NCBI GenBank assembly: GCA_015501595.1
Contig: JADNRX010000291.1
Span: 1 to 64,000 of the forward strand
From: Hymenopellis radicata
Lineage: Eukaryota; Basidiomycota; Agaricomycetes; Agaricales; Physalacriaceae
DNA: 64,000 nucleotides
Direction of reading: 5' to 3'
Under the pieces are notes generated by a model. It was given only the letters and a program-made list of their open reading frames with translations. It was not told the DNA's origin and ran no database searches. This document shows positions 46,713 through 58,569 of the stretch, one piece after another. A program made the translations under genes and the position numbers. The stretch's first letter is position 1. Every line of letters starts with the position of its first letter.

Positions 46713-46950
46713 TGCTGCACTTGGGGGTGTTCGCATCCAGTTCCAGAGACGACGCAAAGTCGGTCTCTGTGGTAGGGCGACGACGCAAAGTCAGCCACCC
46801 TGACACCGTGCGACAACTGAAAAATCGTGGTATCAACTGCTGCCCGTCGTCCGTCTGGGGCTTACGCGGAGGTTGTGATTGCCTGGTCCGTCATCTTTAG
46901 CGCAGGGCAAGGTGAGGAGTAATGCATGCTGCCCACTTTGGTGGGGCTTA

Positions 46951-47203
46951 CTGTACCGTTTCGACCATAGGTTCGCGGCATGTGACGCGATATGCTGCGA
47001 ACCTACAGCGAACAGCTTCGTTTCCAGGCACGGATGCGGGAATTACCCGATTTGGATGCCCCGCCGCTAGGCGGGGCCGAAAATCTCCATTTTGGGCGAT
47101 CTGTGCCTGGAAAAATGGACCGTGACGCGATATGGGCTATCTATAGCTTCGCTTCGCGACGGTCCGTGATCCGGTATGCGAATTACCGGTCGAAACGGTA
47201 CAG
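46951..47203. mobile_element. CTGTACCGTTTCGACC MITE, copy 1
   Basis: 253 bp with TIR CTGTACCGTTTCGACC and TA flanks. It has the internal signature of the family: GGCGGGGCCGAAAATC, ATTTTGGGCGATCTG, and GTTCGCG motifs. Confidence 0.92.
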
Positions 47204-47282
47204 TACACATTGTCAATGATGCCCCATCGCCGTCGCTGTCGCCGCCCTTGCAATTCGCAATGCTGGTGGACATGAGAGTATT

Positions 47283-47561
47283 TTAAAAAAATGAAAAAGT
47301 ACATACTTGCATGCTGCCTCGCCAGCAGACGGACAGCATGATTTCCACTCTGTCCCATCCTTCCAAAATGCAGCTGCCAAGGTCAGCCTTAACGTCGACT
47401 TCTCTGGTCAACGGCGCCCACTGTTGCGGCCAGATGTCTGGGCTTACACAAAGAGTTTCGTCCTGTTGGTCGTCCAGACGGCAGAACAGCGCACAGAGGG
47501 TGCGAATGACGTTTCCAGAGTTGAGAGTGTCGAGGGAGGCCAAAATGAGGATTGTGGTCAT
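47283..47561 (-). CDS. Hypothetical protein exon
   Basis: An open exon of about 85 codons starts MTTILILASLDTLNSGN and contains PQQWAPLTREVDVKADLG and CILEGWDRVEIMLSVCWRGS. It ends at a GTATGT donor with an acceptor CACCAG 45 bp further. The next exon would run toward the MITE at 47203. It looks coding by composition. I do not recognise the family. The gene is probably truncated by the MITE. Confidence 0.35.
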   Translation of the reverse strand: MTTILILASLDTLNSGNVIRTLCALFCRLDDQQDETLCVSPDIWPQQWAPLTREVDVKADLGSCILEGWDRVEIMLSVCWRGSMQVCTFSFF

Positions 47562-47860
47562 GGCAGGAGGGAGAGAAACATTGCTCGATCACCGCCCGGA
47601 TTATTCGGATCGGTCATCCGATTGTGAACGGAACGAGCTCGTCGACGCTCGGGACAGCGACAACGGGCTCGGAGTAGCATGCAAAGTTTCAGAATTTAGT
47701 ACAGGACATGTATATTAGATGTAGCAATAAAAATTTTAGTAGTGCTATTACGTGGAGATATAGAATTAAGCTTACATAGATAGTATACCATCGAATTGGC
47801 CTGAAATCACCCACTGTAGCGCGCGGTGCCACCCCGGAGGTCCAGATTTTTAATTGTATA

Positions 47861-48496
47861 CTGTACGGTTTCGACCATAAGTTTGGATAACGCGTCACGC
47901 AGGTCGCAGAACCGAACTTATGGCTTTAGATAACACGTAACACATCTCATTTTCAGGGTTGTACGGCCTAAAATGGTAAAATTTCGGTCCCGCCTACGGC
48001 GGGACATCTAAATCGGGCAAGAATCTGCCCCGTGCCTGGCAACGAACTTACTGTACTATTACTACCATAGGTTCATAGGTTGTGACCTGTGACCTCATGA
48101 ACATGTTGAGTGGCATGTTCATACTAGCCAAAAATGTGTGACCTAAAAAAATTATGTTCATTGAGATTTTTAACTTTCTGCTTCTTGGACTCAATTTTAT
48201 CTATAAAGTAGATATAAACAGCAGAAATAGATATGTTTCATGCTAAATAGAGTAAAATAGGAGCAAAAACTGATAAAAATAGGCTGAAGAAGCAAAATTT
48301 GAGTAAAAGTCAGATTTGTGACCGATTTTGGACATGTTCACAGAGCCTTGTGACCTAGTGACTAACTACAATTAGGTTCGCATCATGAGGCCTTGTGACC
48401 TGTGACCTGAACCTATAGTAGTAATAGTACAGTAGTTTATATAAGTTCGTTGCATAACGCATCACACCCGGCGAACTTATGGTCGAAACCGTACAG
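47861..48496. mobile_element. CTGTACGGTTTCGACC MITE, copy 2, carrying a nested MITE
   Basis: The outer ends match copy 1. Subtracting the nested element plus its 2-bp duplication leaves 252 bp, against 253 bp for the uninterrupted copies, so nesting explains the excess length. Confidence 0.92.
48051..48432. mobile_element. CTGTACTATTACTACC MITE nested in the previous MITE
   Basis: 382 bp with TIR CTGTACTATTACTACCATAG and its inverted partner ending GTAGTAATAGTACAG, flanked by TA. The interior has many GTGACCTGTGACCT motifs. Its ends relate to the outer element at 32974-33357. Confidence 0.9.
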
Positions 48497-49689
48497 TATA
48501 CATTACACAGTGTTCTGTACTAATTGTAGCTAAACTTAAGGGACTGAACTCCGGCAACATATTGTAGTTGCTCGGACAATTCATCTCGCGCGACCTTTCA
48601 TGGCTACAAGTAAGTTGCTTGCTCTTACATCTTGATTTTCATGTAACCTCATAGATACGTCACTCGGGTGTTGATAATTCATCTCGCCAAATTGCAGGCT
48701 CTCCAGAGCCGCTGTACACTGGCAATTATCGTTGTCGTCACCCAGATTTGGCGGCGGAAATTCGGATCGTGAATCCGAGCAGTGATCAAGCACTGTTCGG
48801 CGATGTTCACCTTGTCTCTTACTACCACCACCGACCAGCATTGCAGCCAGTGCAACAATCACGTCAACTATAGCCAATTATGGCACTAACGGGGCTTCGG
48901 AGACCACCTTCCACGACGCGTAAGCCCCAGAATTAGGGCAGCCCAGGCAGGAAAATATGAGGCTGCAGAAACCTTTCGCCCTGCCGGCGTCAGGCTTCAA
49001 ACGTTGGCTTAGGTCGGATAGGGGGTGTCGCATTATTGTCTGCTGGCGATGCGGTGAGGTCGGATAGGGGGTGTCGCATTATTGTCTGCTGGCGATGCGG
49101 TGCAACTTGGTGTGTTATATCATTTATTCAATGTCGACGCCGTGTTGTCTGTTGGCGATGCAGCGCAAGGTGATGTGCTTTAATTTCTCATATTCTTATT
49201 GTGTCCACATCAACAGTGTTTTATAGCGCCATCAACGTCAACGATTTTACTTTTTTTCCCCTTTCCGCGGCTGACTCCTCTTCGGAAAATTCATCAAGTC
49301 CATTTGCCGGCATGTAGGGCTGACGTCACTTGAGGCTACGTCAGCCTCACGTGCCGGTTGGTTTAAATTCTAAGGGTCCCGATTGCACGACTTGTCCTCT
49401 CACCACTACCACTGCACAACCACCTCCCGACTGCTGCTCTGCGCACAGTCACCCAGTCGGCGCTGCCTTGTGCACGTCGACTGCTGGTGTGCGCATGTCG
49501 ACTTCGATGGACCCCAGGAAGGAGGTCGGGCTCTCTCACATTGTTGTTGCTATATGTATGGCTTTGCAAGGTGCGTAGCTTCGTCTATCTCATTTATACT
49601 ATTTGAAAAATTCCCTTCAGAGGGCCGGAGGTCAACTACAACACCCAAGGTCAACAAGCACTCGCATCAATACAAGACAACGACGATGA
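48497..49689. other. Intergenic; one 46-bp tandem duplication; no recognised gene
   Basis: A minus-strand open frame at 48581-48877 has no family pattern. The stretch contains CGACGCGTAAGCCCCAG (about 48915), a motif scattered through the right half of the window, and the duplication at 49011-49102. Confidence 0.4.
49011..49102. repeat. Exact 46-bp tandem duplication
   Basis: The unit beginning AGGTCGGATAGGGGGTGTCG and ending GATGCGGTG is present twice without a difference. A decayed third partial copy (GTTGTCTGTTGGCGATGC) follows near 49145. Confidence 0.9.
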
Positions 49690-50200
49690 GCACCTGAGGA
49701 CGATGAGCACATGACGATCACACCAGGACGAGGATGACGAGCACCTGCATGAGCACCCGCGGACGAGGACTACGACCACCCACGACGCAGGATTACAAGC
49801 ACCTGTGAACGAGGACTATGAGCATCCGCGATGCAGGATTAAAAGTGCCCATGGACGAGGACTACGAGCTGCTATGGATGAGAACTACGACCACCTGTGG
49901 ATGAGGACTACGACCACCTGTGGATGAGGACTACAACCACCTGTAGACGAGGACTACGACCACCTGTGGACGAGGACTATGAGTACCTGCAGACGAGAAC
50001 TACGAGTACCTACGACGCAGGATTACAAGCGCCCACGGATGAGGACTACAAACATCCACGGAGGACTCGCGGACCAGGATTACAAGTATCCGCGGACCGC
50101 ACCCACAGCTGAGGATGATGAGCACGGGCAGATGAGAAGCACCACTCGGAGCACCCGCGGACGATCACTACGAGCACCTGAGGATATCATTGATGAGGAC
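49690..50200. repeat. Minisatellite, about 24-bp unit
   Basis: The unit approximates ACGAGGACTACGACCACCTG plus TGGA, repeated with drift for about 500 bp. It is most regular between 49860 and 50000. The period is a multiple of three, so one frame stays open (repeating Asp-Glu-Asp-Tyr), but there is no evidence that it is translated. Confidence 0.8.
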
Positions 50201-50442
50201 TGCATGTTGGGGATGCATAGTATATGTTCAGGATGTTGCTACACTTACTTTTATGTATATTCATTTATATAGTCTTTGAGAAATGCATTTATTTGAATCT
50301 CTTTCCTGATTCAGTTTGATATTGATTGCTTTGAATAGATCTTCCGGTTGCTTATTTAGTGTATTGCGATGCTTTTGAGTCGTTTTGACTAGCTTCGGTA
50401 GCACCTTTGGAAAGCTTTCTTTTGTCTTTCGGGATGCATATA

Positions 50443-50695
50443 CTGTACCGTTTCGACCATAAGTTCGCGGGGCGTTACGCATTATGCCGCGAACTTACAG
50501 GAAACAAGTTCGTAACCAGGCACAAGGCCCGGAATTACCTTATTTGGATGTCCCGCCATAGGCGGGAGCGAAATTTTTGCCATTTTGGGCGATCTGACCC
50601 TGGATTTGAGGTCCGTGATGCGTTATGATTTAAGGTAAGTTAGGTTCCGGGGCCCGCGTGACGCGTTATGCGAACTTACGGTCGAAACCGTACAG
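50443..50695. mobile_element. CTGTACCGTTTCGACC MITE, copy 3
   Basis: 253 bp, the same length as copy 1, with TIR CTGTACCGTTTCGACC, TA flanks, and internal GGCGGGAGCGAAATTTT and ATTTTGGGCGATCTGACC. Confidence 0.93.
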
Positions 50696-51119
50696 TAATC
50701 AATCTTTAAAGCACTGTGTAGCATACTTAGAATAAGGTTCCTGAAGACATCTGCTTTATGCAGCCGTTGAGAAGCTTTTTAAGAGCTTTTTGAGTTATTG
50801 AAAGGCAGTTCAGAGACAACTTAAAATAAGGTTCACGGAGATGTATGGTATGCTATAATACTTATTGAGTGTCGCACGTTCGAGGGCCATGCTAGCCGTG
50901 AGCACCGGCGACAAAGTCTTCGTACTGGTGCGCTTGTCGTTCTTCGGATCCGGCTTTTCAATCATTATGTTTGTAAACATATCCTCGATGATGTCGATTG
51001 CTGGGATGACCTGCGAGAGTAACACCGACTCCTTCGAAAAAAAACAGAGTCCCCTCCTTGCAGACCTAGAAAGCGTTAGACATCGTTAAGACTGAAAGAA
51101 ATGGACAGACACACAGATA

Positions 51120-51363
51120 CTGTAGTGTTTCAACCATATATTCACATATTGGATCACAGAGCCCCACGAACTGAACCTATACATATTGCATATTGCATCA
51201 TGGAGCCTCCTGGCCAGGCACAGGCCTCCAAAAGGGGAAATTTCAGGTTCCGCCTGCAGCGGGCCTGTCCAAATAAGGGAATTTAAAGGTCTATGAACCT
51301 ATTTGCTGTAAGTTCACAGCATATCGGGTCACAAGCTGTGAACCTACAGTTGAAACGCTACAG
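51120..51363. mobile_element. CTGTAGTGTTTCAA MITE, copy 2, inside hAT transposase
   Basis: 244 bp with ends CTGTAGTGTTTCAACCAT and an inverted GTTGAAACGCTACAG, flanked by TA. It interrupts the hAT frame just after DDEWETIN. Confidence 0.92.
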
Positions 51364-51936
51364 TAGAGTTGATGGTCTCCCATTCATCGTCATTCAGTTC
51401 GAACTGGCGCAGTCCATTCGCCGCAACGGCTGTGAAATCAATAATCTCTTGGTGATACTTCAACACGAACAAGAGCATGTCGTGCATCGAGTTCCAACAT
51501 GTACGAACATCCCGGGGGATTATGAGCACGTCGCGGCCATGAGACTGGAGAAATGCCTTCCAAGCAGGTAGGAGAATCGTCGTTGAATTAATAATCTTGA
51601 AGGATAGTATTCAGACCTATATGAACAAGGTCAGTAAATCTGTGAACAGGCAATAGAGACGAGCAAAGAGGATGAGAGATGCTGTTGACGTGAGCCGGGG
51701 CGCTGTAAGGACTGACAATAACAGCTGTGGGACGAGAAGCTTGGCCAGCATGGTGTCAGCTCTATGGTGGTGCCAAACACCGTCTAGACAGCCCAACATG
51801 ACAATGCCTAGGCAGATACAATGATGCAACATATCGGAGTCACGGAAATACACGACTCAGAGTCGCATTCAAAATCCAGAGAGGTCAAGGAAGAAGAGAA
51901 GAGAGACTCGCAAAGGTAAGCGCCAAAGAACTTTAC

Positions 51937-52347
51937 TAGAGCATGCTACGAGTCGGTACCCGGGTTTTTTGCCTACCTGTGTCGCGGGTACCTGCAGCAA
52001 CATCCCAAACCTGCAACCTGTCAAAAACCTGCGACCCACAGGTCAAAAACCCACAGGTAGTATCTGCGGATTTTTGACAAGTTTTAGGGTAAATCTCACT
52101 CATGGCATCTTAAATCAAGGTCAAATATCATCTCTGTATACTATTTAAGGTGTATTAAATCATATATCACTCATAGACAAGCTGCAGTTCATAATACAAG
52201 ATATTATCTTAATACTTAAACCTGCGCAGGTACCTGCCTAATATCTCAAAACTCAAACCTGCGACCTGTTTGCGACCTGCGACCCGGGTTGCGAGTAGCA
52301 GGTTACTCGCGAGTATTCGCAAACCTGCCTACTTGTGTCTTACTCTA
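51937..52347. mobile_element. hAT-type MITE, family C
   Basis: 411 bp with ends TAGAGCATGCTACGAGT and inverted TAGAGTAAGACACAAGT, flanked by AACTTTAC/AACTTCAC (7 of 8 identical). The interior is rich in ACCTGCGACC/GGTCGCAGG-type repeats. It lies between hAT transposase blocks. Flanking sequence on both sides shares GGTAAGCGCC and AAGAA, a local duplication. Confidence 0.82.
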
Positions 52348-52742
52348 AACTTCACGGAGGCAAAAGAAAAGAGACGCCGAGGTAAGCGCCCAAGAAGTTG
52401 AACTTCACAGAGATAACGTGAGAACTCCGAACGAACTCAATTGAACCAAAGACCTGGACGTACCTTGATCAATGCCTTGCAAACTGACTTGATCTCTTCT
52501 TTAAGAGCGATACGCTCCTCTTCAGACAGCTCTGCCATCACATTGATGAAGCCATCCTCGTCGTCCTTGTTCTTCTCACTGTCCTCATCCTTTAAATCCT
52601 TTATTAACTGAAGGAGCTCCCGCGCCGCACGTTCCAAGTCGTCCTCGGCATCATTTTTATTTTCTCCGTTGTCATTGACCGCGCCGTCCACACCGGTTTT
52701 CTTACTCTTTTTCTTTTTAGACTTAGGCGAATCAAACAGGCG

Positions 52743-53880
52743 TAGAGACCTCAACGAGTCACCGAGTCACCGAGTCATCTGGTGACTCGACTCGCGTCGG
52801 GCACGTCGGTGTTCGCACTCGCGTGACTCATGAGTCACGTACGCACGAGTCCGAGCGCGGGTCTGAGTATCGGTCTGTGGGGCGCGAGTCATCATACAAT
52901 GACTCGCAAATATTTAGCAATATATTTTAGCTAAATTTACAAATTTTTTCCAGAGCAAACAGTCCCCAACGTCTCGAGAACGAGACATGCGCGATTATCC
53001 TGCCCAATCCGGCGATCCGGGCCGAGTCCCGAAGCGACGCATCAGCGTCTGATCGAGTGCTATCTCTTTCTTCTAGACCACCACCACGACCACCACCACC
53101 ACCCAGGGAGTGACGATTGTCGCTCCCGCTGCTCTGACGATTGTCAGGCAGCCTGTGGGGTGTGAATTTGTGATCTGGATCTGTGCCGGGCCTGCTGCTG
53201 CTGGCCCTGCGCCAGTAGCAGATCTGGAGAACGAGTAGGACAACCACCTACGGACAGTCGTCGCTCGACTACAAGTCGGCGACGACGGCACCGGCACTCG
53301 ACTCCAAGTCGGCATCCATATAAATGGACAACGACTTCAAGTCGTCTCCATAGAGACGTGGACGCGTAAGCCCCAGCAAGTGGGCAGCATACAACGCGAT
53401 GACGATGACGGCGATGAGGAGGAAGAGGGCGACACCACGCTGAGGAGGAGGACGCGATGTAGTCTGGAGGCAGAGGAGGAGGACGCGATGTGATGAGGAG
53501 GCGGACGACTCGGATGGATACATCAACGACCACCACCACCACCCGCACTCTTCCACCATCTTCCATCACCACCACCACCACCACCACACCACCACCACCC
53601 TCACCATCACCACCACCCCATCCTCATGCTCAACTGACTGTCCCCGTGCCATTGCCCGGGGATGCTCGCTGGGCATGAATATTTGGTGTACAACTCGCGA
53701 GTACTCACGAGTATCCGAGATAACTCGGACTCGGTGGTAATGACTCGCGAGTAGACTCGCGATGACTCGTAAGTCATCGCGAGTCGAGTCTGACGCGAGT
53801 CTGAACTGGACGTATTTTGGCGTGAGTACTCACGTCGCGAGTCGCGAGTCTGACTCGTGTTGGACTCGTTGAGGTCTCTA
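52743..53880. mobile_element. hAT-type family A copy 3, inside hAT transposase
   Basis: 1138 bp with TIR TAGAGACCTCAACGAGTC and an exact 8-bp duplication AACAGGCG (52735-52742 and 53881-53888). It holds the same interior cassette as copy 1 (GACGATTGTCAGGCAGCC, GTGCCATTGCCCGGGGATGC). Confidence 0.96.
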
Positions 53881-54160
53881 AACAGGCGCAGGAAAGCACA
53901 AGTAACGAGATTGATCATGTGTGCGAAGCACCTCGTCCGCTGCTTATCTCCACGAAATGACGGAATGAGCTCTTCAAGTTCGCGAGTCAACATATCATTG
54001 TTGCTCACATTGTCCATGGTCAAGGATAGGACTGGAAGTGATGTAAGTCTCAAGTACTATCGTCGAGGTGTAAGCATACTAACTTTATATTCAAGATCGA
54101 ATTCTTTGATGATGCGAGAGATTTGTAACGCCATGTTGAGGCTTATATGCCTCTAGGAGA

Positions 54161-56880
54161 ACGATTATTCAACAGAATATATAACGGTATATTACACTAT
54201 CTTAGGCAAATCAATAAAATCTAATAAGAAGCTTTTAATAGTGGATGCATTATGCAGTATGTATAGCTTCACTTCAAAAGGTGCTGTGACTCGCTATGTG
54301 AATTAGCGATTGAAACATTACAGTATAATAGTAAAACTCTTAAAAAAGAGCTTTAACTTCTAGCGTAGCATTGTTCTTGATTAGATAATACTAATCTTGA
54401 TCCTTACTTTTGAATACAATGCTATTTATACTTAAGGAAATATTACTTGTAAATAAGTTTGATTCATCTATCTTATCATGCTCTTTCTCACTCTTCTTAA
54501 TGTTTGCCATCTTTTATTCATTCTCAAAATATAGCTTTATCGCAGCATTTCTCTGAGCTTTTTGAGCAAATGAGTTAGAGCGATCATTAGACTTCAGTGA
54601 CGTATTTATCAAGTTTGTAAATATAGAAGTTCCTCATATCAGCTCCAAAAAGCAATTTATATTCTTAAGTAATTGTTTATAGTCATTATCAAGCATAAGC
54701 AGCTTTAAGAAATTAAATGTCTGGTAACAAACTACGCTTATTAGAAAATCCTAATATTCATTGATATTTATTTTAACAATGTAAATACCACTAAAAGTGG
54801 TTTTTGATGCAGCCTTGAAGGGAATTGCGAACTAGTTATCTTTTTTCAACTTAGTAATCTTCATTTGCTGGCATTTTTATACGTATTTGTCTCTCCATCT
54901 TCACTACTTTAATAGTTGAATCGAACTTAATAATATAAATGACATCTTTAAGGTAATAAGAATCATCCACGTAAAGTTTAAAAATTGATGTTATAAAATA
55001 TATGAGATTTGAATGTGATGAAGCATGGAGCGAAACATCAGATTTAAGAATGCGTGGAGGTATGCTCGTATCAAGTATGCCATGCCGAAAAAGATTTAAG
55101 TGCCAATTGAGCTCTATTCTCACAATGTGAAAATGTAATAGCTTTACTAAGTTGACATCGGTGATTGACATCGTTCTATATTGCTTGTTTACTCATGGCG
55201 CTATATTTTGCATAAAATAAATCATAGGCGGGAGCGAAATTTTTACCATTTTGGGCCATCTGACCCTGAAATTGAGGTCCGTGACGCGTTATCCTAAGCG
55301 ATAAGTTCGGTTCGTTGCCCTCCGTGATCCGTTATTCGAATATATGGTCGAAAGTATACAGTACTGAAACGACGAGAACTACGCGTCGAGGAAGAGAGGC
55401 TATTGGGGAGGAGGAGAAGGAAGAGGAGGAGGAGAAGGACGACGACGACGATCACTCACACCATCACTCCCATCACTGCTTCCACCACTATCACCACTCT
55501 GAGTATGTGCTCATGCATGGCCGAGCATTTTTGGGCCATTGCACAGGGACACTCGACGCGCATGAATGAACTTTAAGTGCATTTTGGGAGAATGATCTGC
55601 GAGATCCATCAATGATCCGAATCGTGCGCGAGTAACTGCCAATCTCGCGAGTACTTAATTTGTTTAATTTGCGAGTTAACGCGGATCGAGGCTTTTAGCC
55701 TCGAATACTCGCCTTATAAATTGCGAGTCAAACTTAAATCTGATTCGTTGAGGTCTCTAACTTGAAGATACTGTTGTGAATGAGATGTTTAGTCTTCCAA
55801 CAGCAATCAATCTAAAAAATTCTGGAACAGCTATCGAAATCAATTTGGAGGATCTGAAACAGGAATGAATTAGCTGGCTACAGGGTAACTTCTGAATGGA
55901 CTTGATAGTTGAGCAGTTTGATGCGATAGATCAGCTTCGAGTGCACTGAGCAACATATACATTAAGAGGAAGTCTGCTCAAGAGTGCCTCTCATAGTGCT
56001 GAAATACCTGCAATGGGGAAGCAAAAGATATACCTTTGCTTAGGTCACCTATAATGCTCCAACTAGGACTGTACAATCATTATTCGACTATAAACGACTA
56101 CTGATGATTTTTAACATTAGATTAGTTATCTATGTGAGTGTAGATAAGTTAAACTCTGAGCAGTTATACTGATATATTTCTTAAACCCTTAAATAAAATA
56201 ACTTAAAATTAATATCAGATATTGTTTTATAGTACTTTTAAAAAGTATTAAAGTTGCAAGGCCATAAGCTATATATAAGACTTATTAAAAGTATAACGTA
56301 TTTTTGCATCTCTAATATCCTTTCTAGTTTTGAATCTATCGCAAAATAATTTATACTATTGAATTTTCAGCTCAAAAAAATTATTAAAAAGATTTTCATC
56401 ATCTCAACAGTCATTTCCTATAGAGCACTTGTACAATTATGCTCAGCTCGTAAAGTTGAAGAATAATTACTTTTGCAGCTTATTATTACTTAATTAAGTA
56501 CTTTTTCAGCACTTCAATTTAACATTTACATCCTGCTTATAGCTATAAACAATTAAGTGATATAATATAATTCTAAAAATGACAACGAGCTACAGGTCTC
56601 GCTTAAAAAGATAAAGAATCAAAAAACTGAATTTATAAATTAATAAATTTAGAAAAGTGAAGTATTTTATAATTTTTTGCTAATAACTGGAGAAAGTGGC
56701 GCTTAATCGAAGATCAGCTATAATAACCTTTCTAGAGTAAAGTTCTTTAATAAAAACATCGAAAACTATTTTGATACTAATGCTAAATTTTATTCAAAAT
56801 GTGTTTGATGTAATTGATCTATATGCTTTTATAGATGAATAATAACTCATGACAAAATTGAAGAGAATCAAATAATTTAT
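54161..56880. other. AT-rich decayed region, transposon fragments
   Basis: Base composition drops to strongly AT-rich, with dense stops in all frames. It probably contains the degraded 5' parts of the two divergent hAT genes. A CTGTA-type MITE tail (about 54241-54324, ending ATTGAAACATTACAG) is visible. No intact gene. Confidence 0.55.
55228..55759. mobile_element. Half MITE joined to the right half of a family A element
   Basis: 55228-55363 matches the right half of the CTGTACCG MITE family (GGCGGGAGCGAAATTTT, ATTTTGGGCCATCTGACC, end GTATACAG). 55366-55759 matches the right half of family A, ending GATTCGTTGAGGTCTCTA. Both left halves are missing, so a deletion removed the region between them. 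Confidence 0.75.
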
Positions 56881-58404
56881 ATTTTAATGATGAGTTGTTG
56901 TTATGCTTCATTTCTTCTTTGCTAATATATTTTAATTTTACATCTAGGCCTCAAGACTCGTTACTTCAAAATATAAAGCTGGAAGCGAGAATTAGAGACC
57001 TCAACGAGTCAGCGGATCACGCGAGTTTACCCATACTCGATCCGCTCGGGCATCTCGGAGATCCGATCCGTTTGATCCGTAGACCCGTAACGGGTCGGAT
57101 CACATATAGATCACGGATCGGGCTCTGGAGGCGCGAGTACTCGTCGCGAGTACTCGTGTTGACTCGTCAATATTTAGGTATATATTTAATCTTAATTTAC
57201 AAATTTTTACAAAGTTAAACGGGGCCGTGCGTCGCCCAAATGAGCTGTTCGCGTGAATTTCTAGTCAATTCTCACGATTCGGCAAACGCCGAGAGGCCGC
57301 GTAAGCGTGCGATCGGATGGTTTCTCTCTTATCCTCTTACCATCACCACCACCATGGCCACCTAGGATGCGACAATCGTCGCTCCTGCTGCTCTGACGAT
57401 TGTCAGGCAGCCTCTGGGGTGCGCATTTGGGCTCTGGCTCTGTGCCGGACATGCTGCTGTCTCTGTGACAGCAGCCAAGGACGACAACGACCCGAACACA
57501 ACTACGACTACAACGGACAACTAGTAACGGCGGGCATCAAGACTACGACTACGACAACGACGACGACAACGACGATGATGATGAGGATGTGGCGGAGGAT
57601 GCGGGATGTGGTGGAGAATGCGGGATGTGGCGGACGCGGTGATGAGCATGCACGACACGATGACGAGCATGCGCGACACAGTGATGAGGATGTGCAACGT
57701 AGTGACGAGGATATGCGACGCGGTGCCGAGGATGTGCGACGCGGTGCCGACGACGTCCCACTTCCACTCTCCTCATCACCACCACCACCATTCCCATTCC
57801 CATTCTCACTCCCACCACCATTACCCTCAGTCCTTGCCTCATGCATGGCTGAGTGTCCCCGTGCCATTGCCCGGGGATGCTCGTCACGCATGAATGACTT
57901 TGGGTGTGTGGAATACTCGAGTTTACTCGAGTACTCGACCCGCTCGGCGATCTCGGCGATCCGATCCGTCTGATCCGTCGATTCGTGGCGGGTCGGATCA
58001 CATAAGGATCACGGATCGGCGCTTTCTGCTACGGGTACTCGCGTGATGGATCGCGGATCTGATCCGGATTTGAGTCGTTGAGGTCTCTAGCGAGAATAGA
58101 TTAACAATGCGTTGAAGTATATTTGCGAAGAGTATGCATATTATCGTCATGCTACATCTGCGCCAGTCAATGAAGGTTCATCATTCGCTATATATTCTAT
58201 TTCCTATATTGCTATCTTAATTAATATTATTGAGACTTATTTGTTAATATTAAAATTATGATTAATTTAAGAATTAATGATTCACTTGAGGATTATCTAA
58301 GCACTTCGGTGATCTCAACTTATATGAATTCACTCTCATATTAAGCGTCTCAGTTAGATGTGTCGAATGCTAATGACAAGGTTACTGTTATTAATGCTGA
58401 GGTT
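56880..58404 (+). pseudogene. Decayed hAT transposase C-terminus, split by family A copy 4
   Basis: Across the insertion (56993-58089) one reads HLGLKTRYFKI, a stop, SWKRE, a stop in place of a conserved Trp, INNALKYICEEY, then NSLSY. This is the hAT C-terminal pattern (H-P-x-x-K-x-x-YF..W...W...A...). The TGG-to-TAG type stops and AT-richness suggest G:C to A:T decay. The frame ends where GC-rich retroelement sequence begins at about 58405. Confidence 0.75.
56993..58089. mobile_element. hAT-type family A copy 4
   Basis: 1097 bp with TIR TAGAGACCTCAACGAGTC and an exact 8-bp duplication GCGAGAAT (56985-56992 and 58090-58097). The interior cassette is well preserved (CTGTCTCTGTGACAGCAG, GACGATTGTCAGGCAGCC, GTGCCATTGCCCGGGGATGC). 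Confidence 0.96.
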
Positions 58405-58436
58405 GCGCGCACTCCACTCTCTTCGCCACTCTCAGC

Positions 58437-58488
58437 TTACCTCTGTTTACCGCGCCGCTTACTTACCTCTGTTTACCGCGCCGCTTAA
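58437..58488. repeat. 26-bp tandem duplication in retroelement 5' region
   Basis: The unit TTACCTCTGTTTACCGCGCC plus GCTTAC is present twice in tandem. Confidence 0.85.
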
Positions 58489-58569
58489 TCTCCGCTTTTC
58501 ACACTCCGACCGTTTTCGCTTCCAACCACAACGCCCAGCTCACGCCCGAGCCAGAAAGACGACAACACC

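Larger units (their letters stand above)
50810..54160 (-). pseudogene. Decayed hAT transposase, split by three insertions
   Basis: Blocks in gene order on the minus strand: about 54150-53889, TMDNVSNNDML and RCFAHMINLV (conserved DDE-core surroundings of hAT enzymes); 52742-52437, a Lys-rich then acidic segment with ELSEEERIALKEEI; 51529-51367, IPRDVRTCWNSMHDMLLFVL and FELNDDEWETI; 51117-50815, LSQVIPAIDIIEDM and LERATLNKYYS. Insertions separate them: family A copy 3, element C, and a CTGTAGTG MITE. Joining FLRLF to DSPKSKKKK across the family A copy restores a normal hAT sequence. The zinc-finger N-terminus is not recognisable. Confidence 0.85.
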
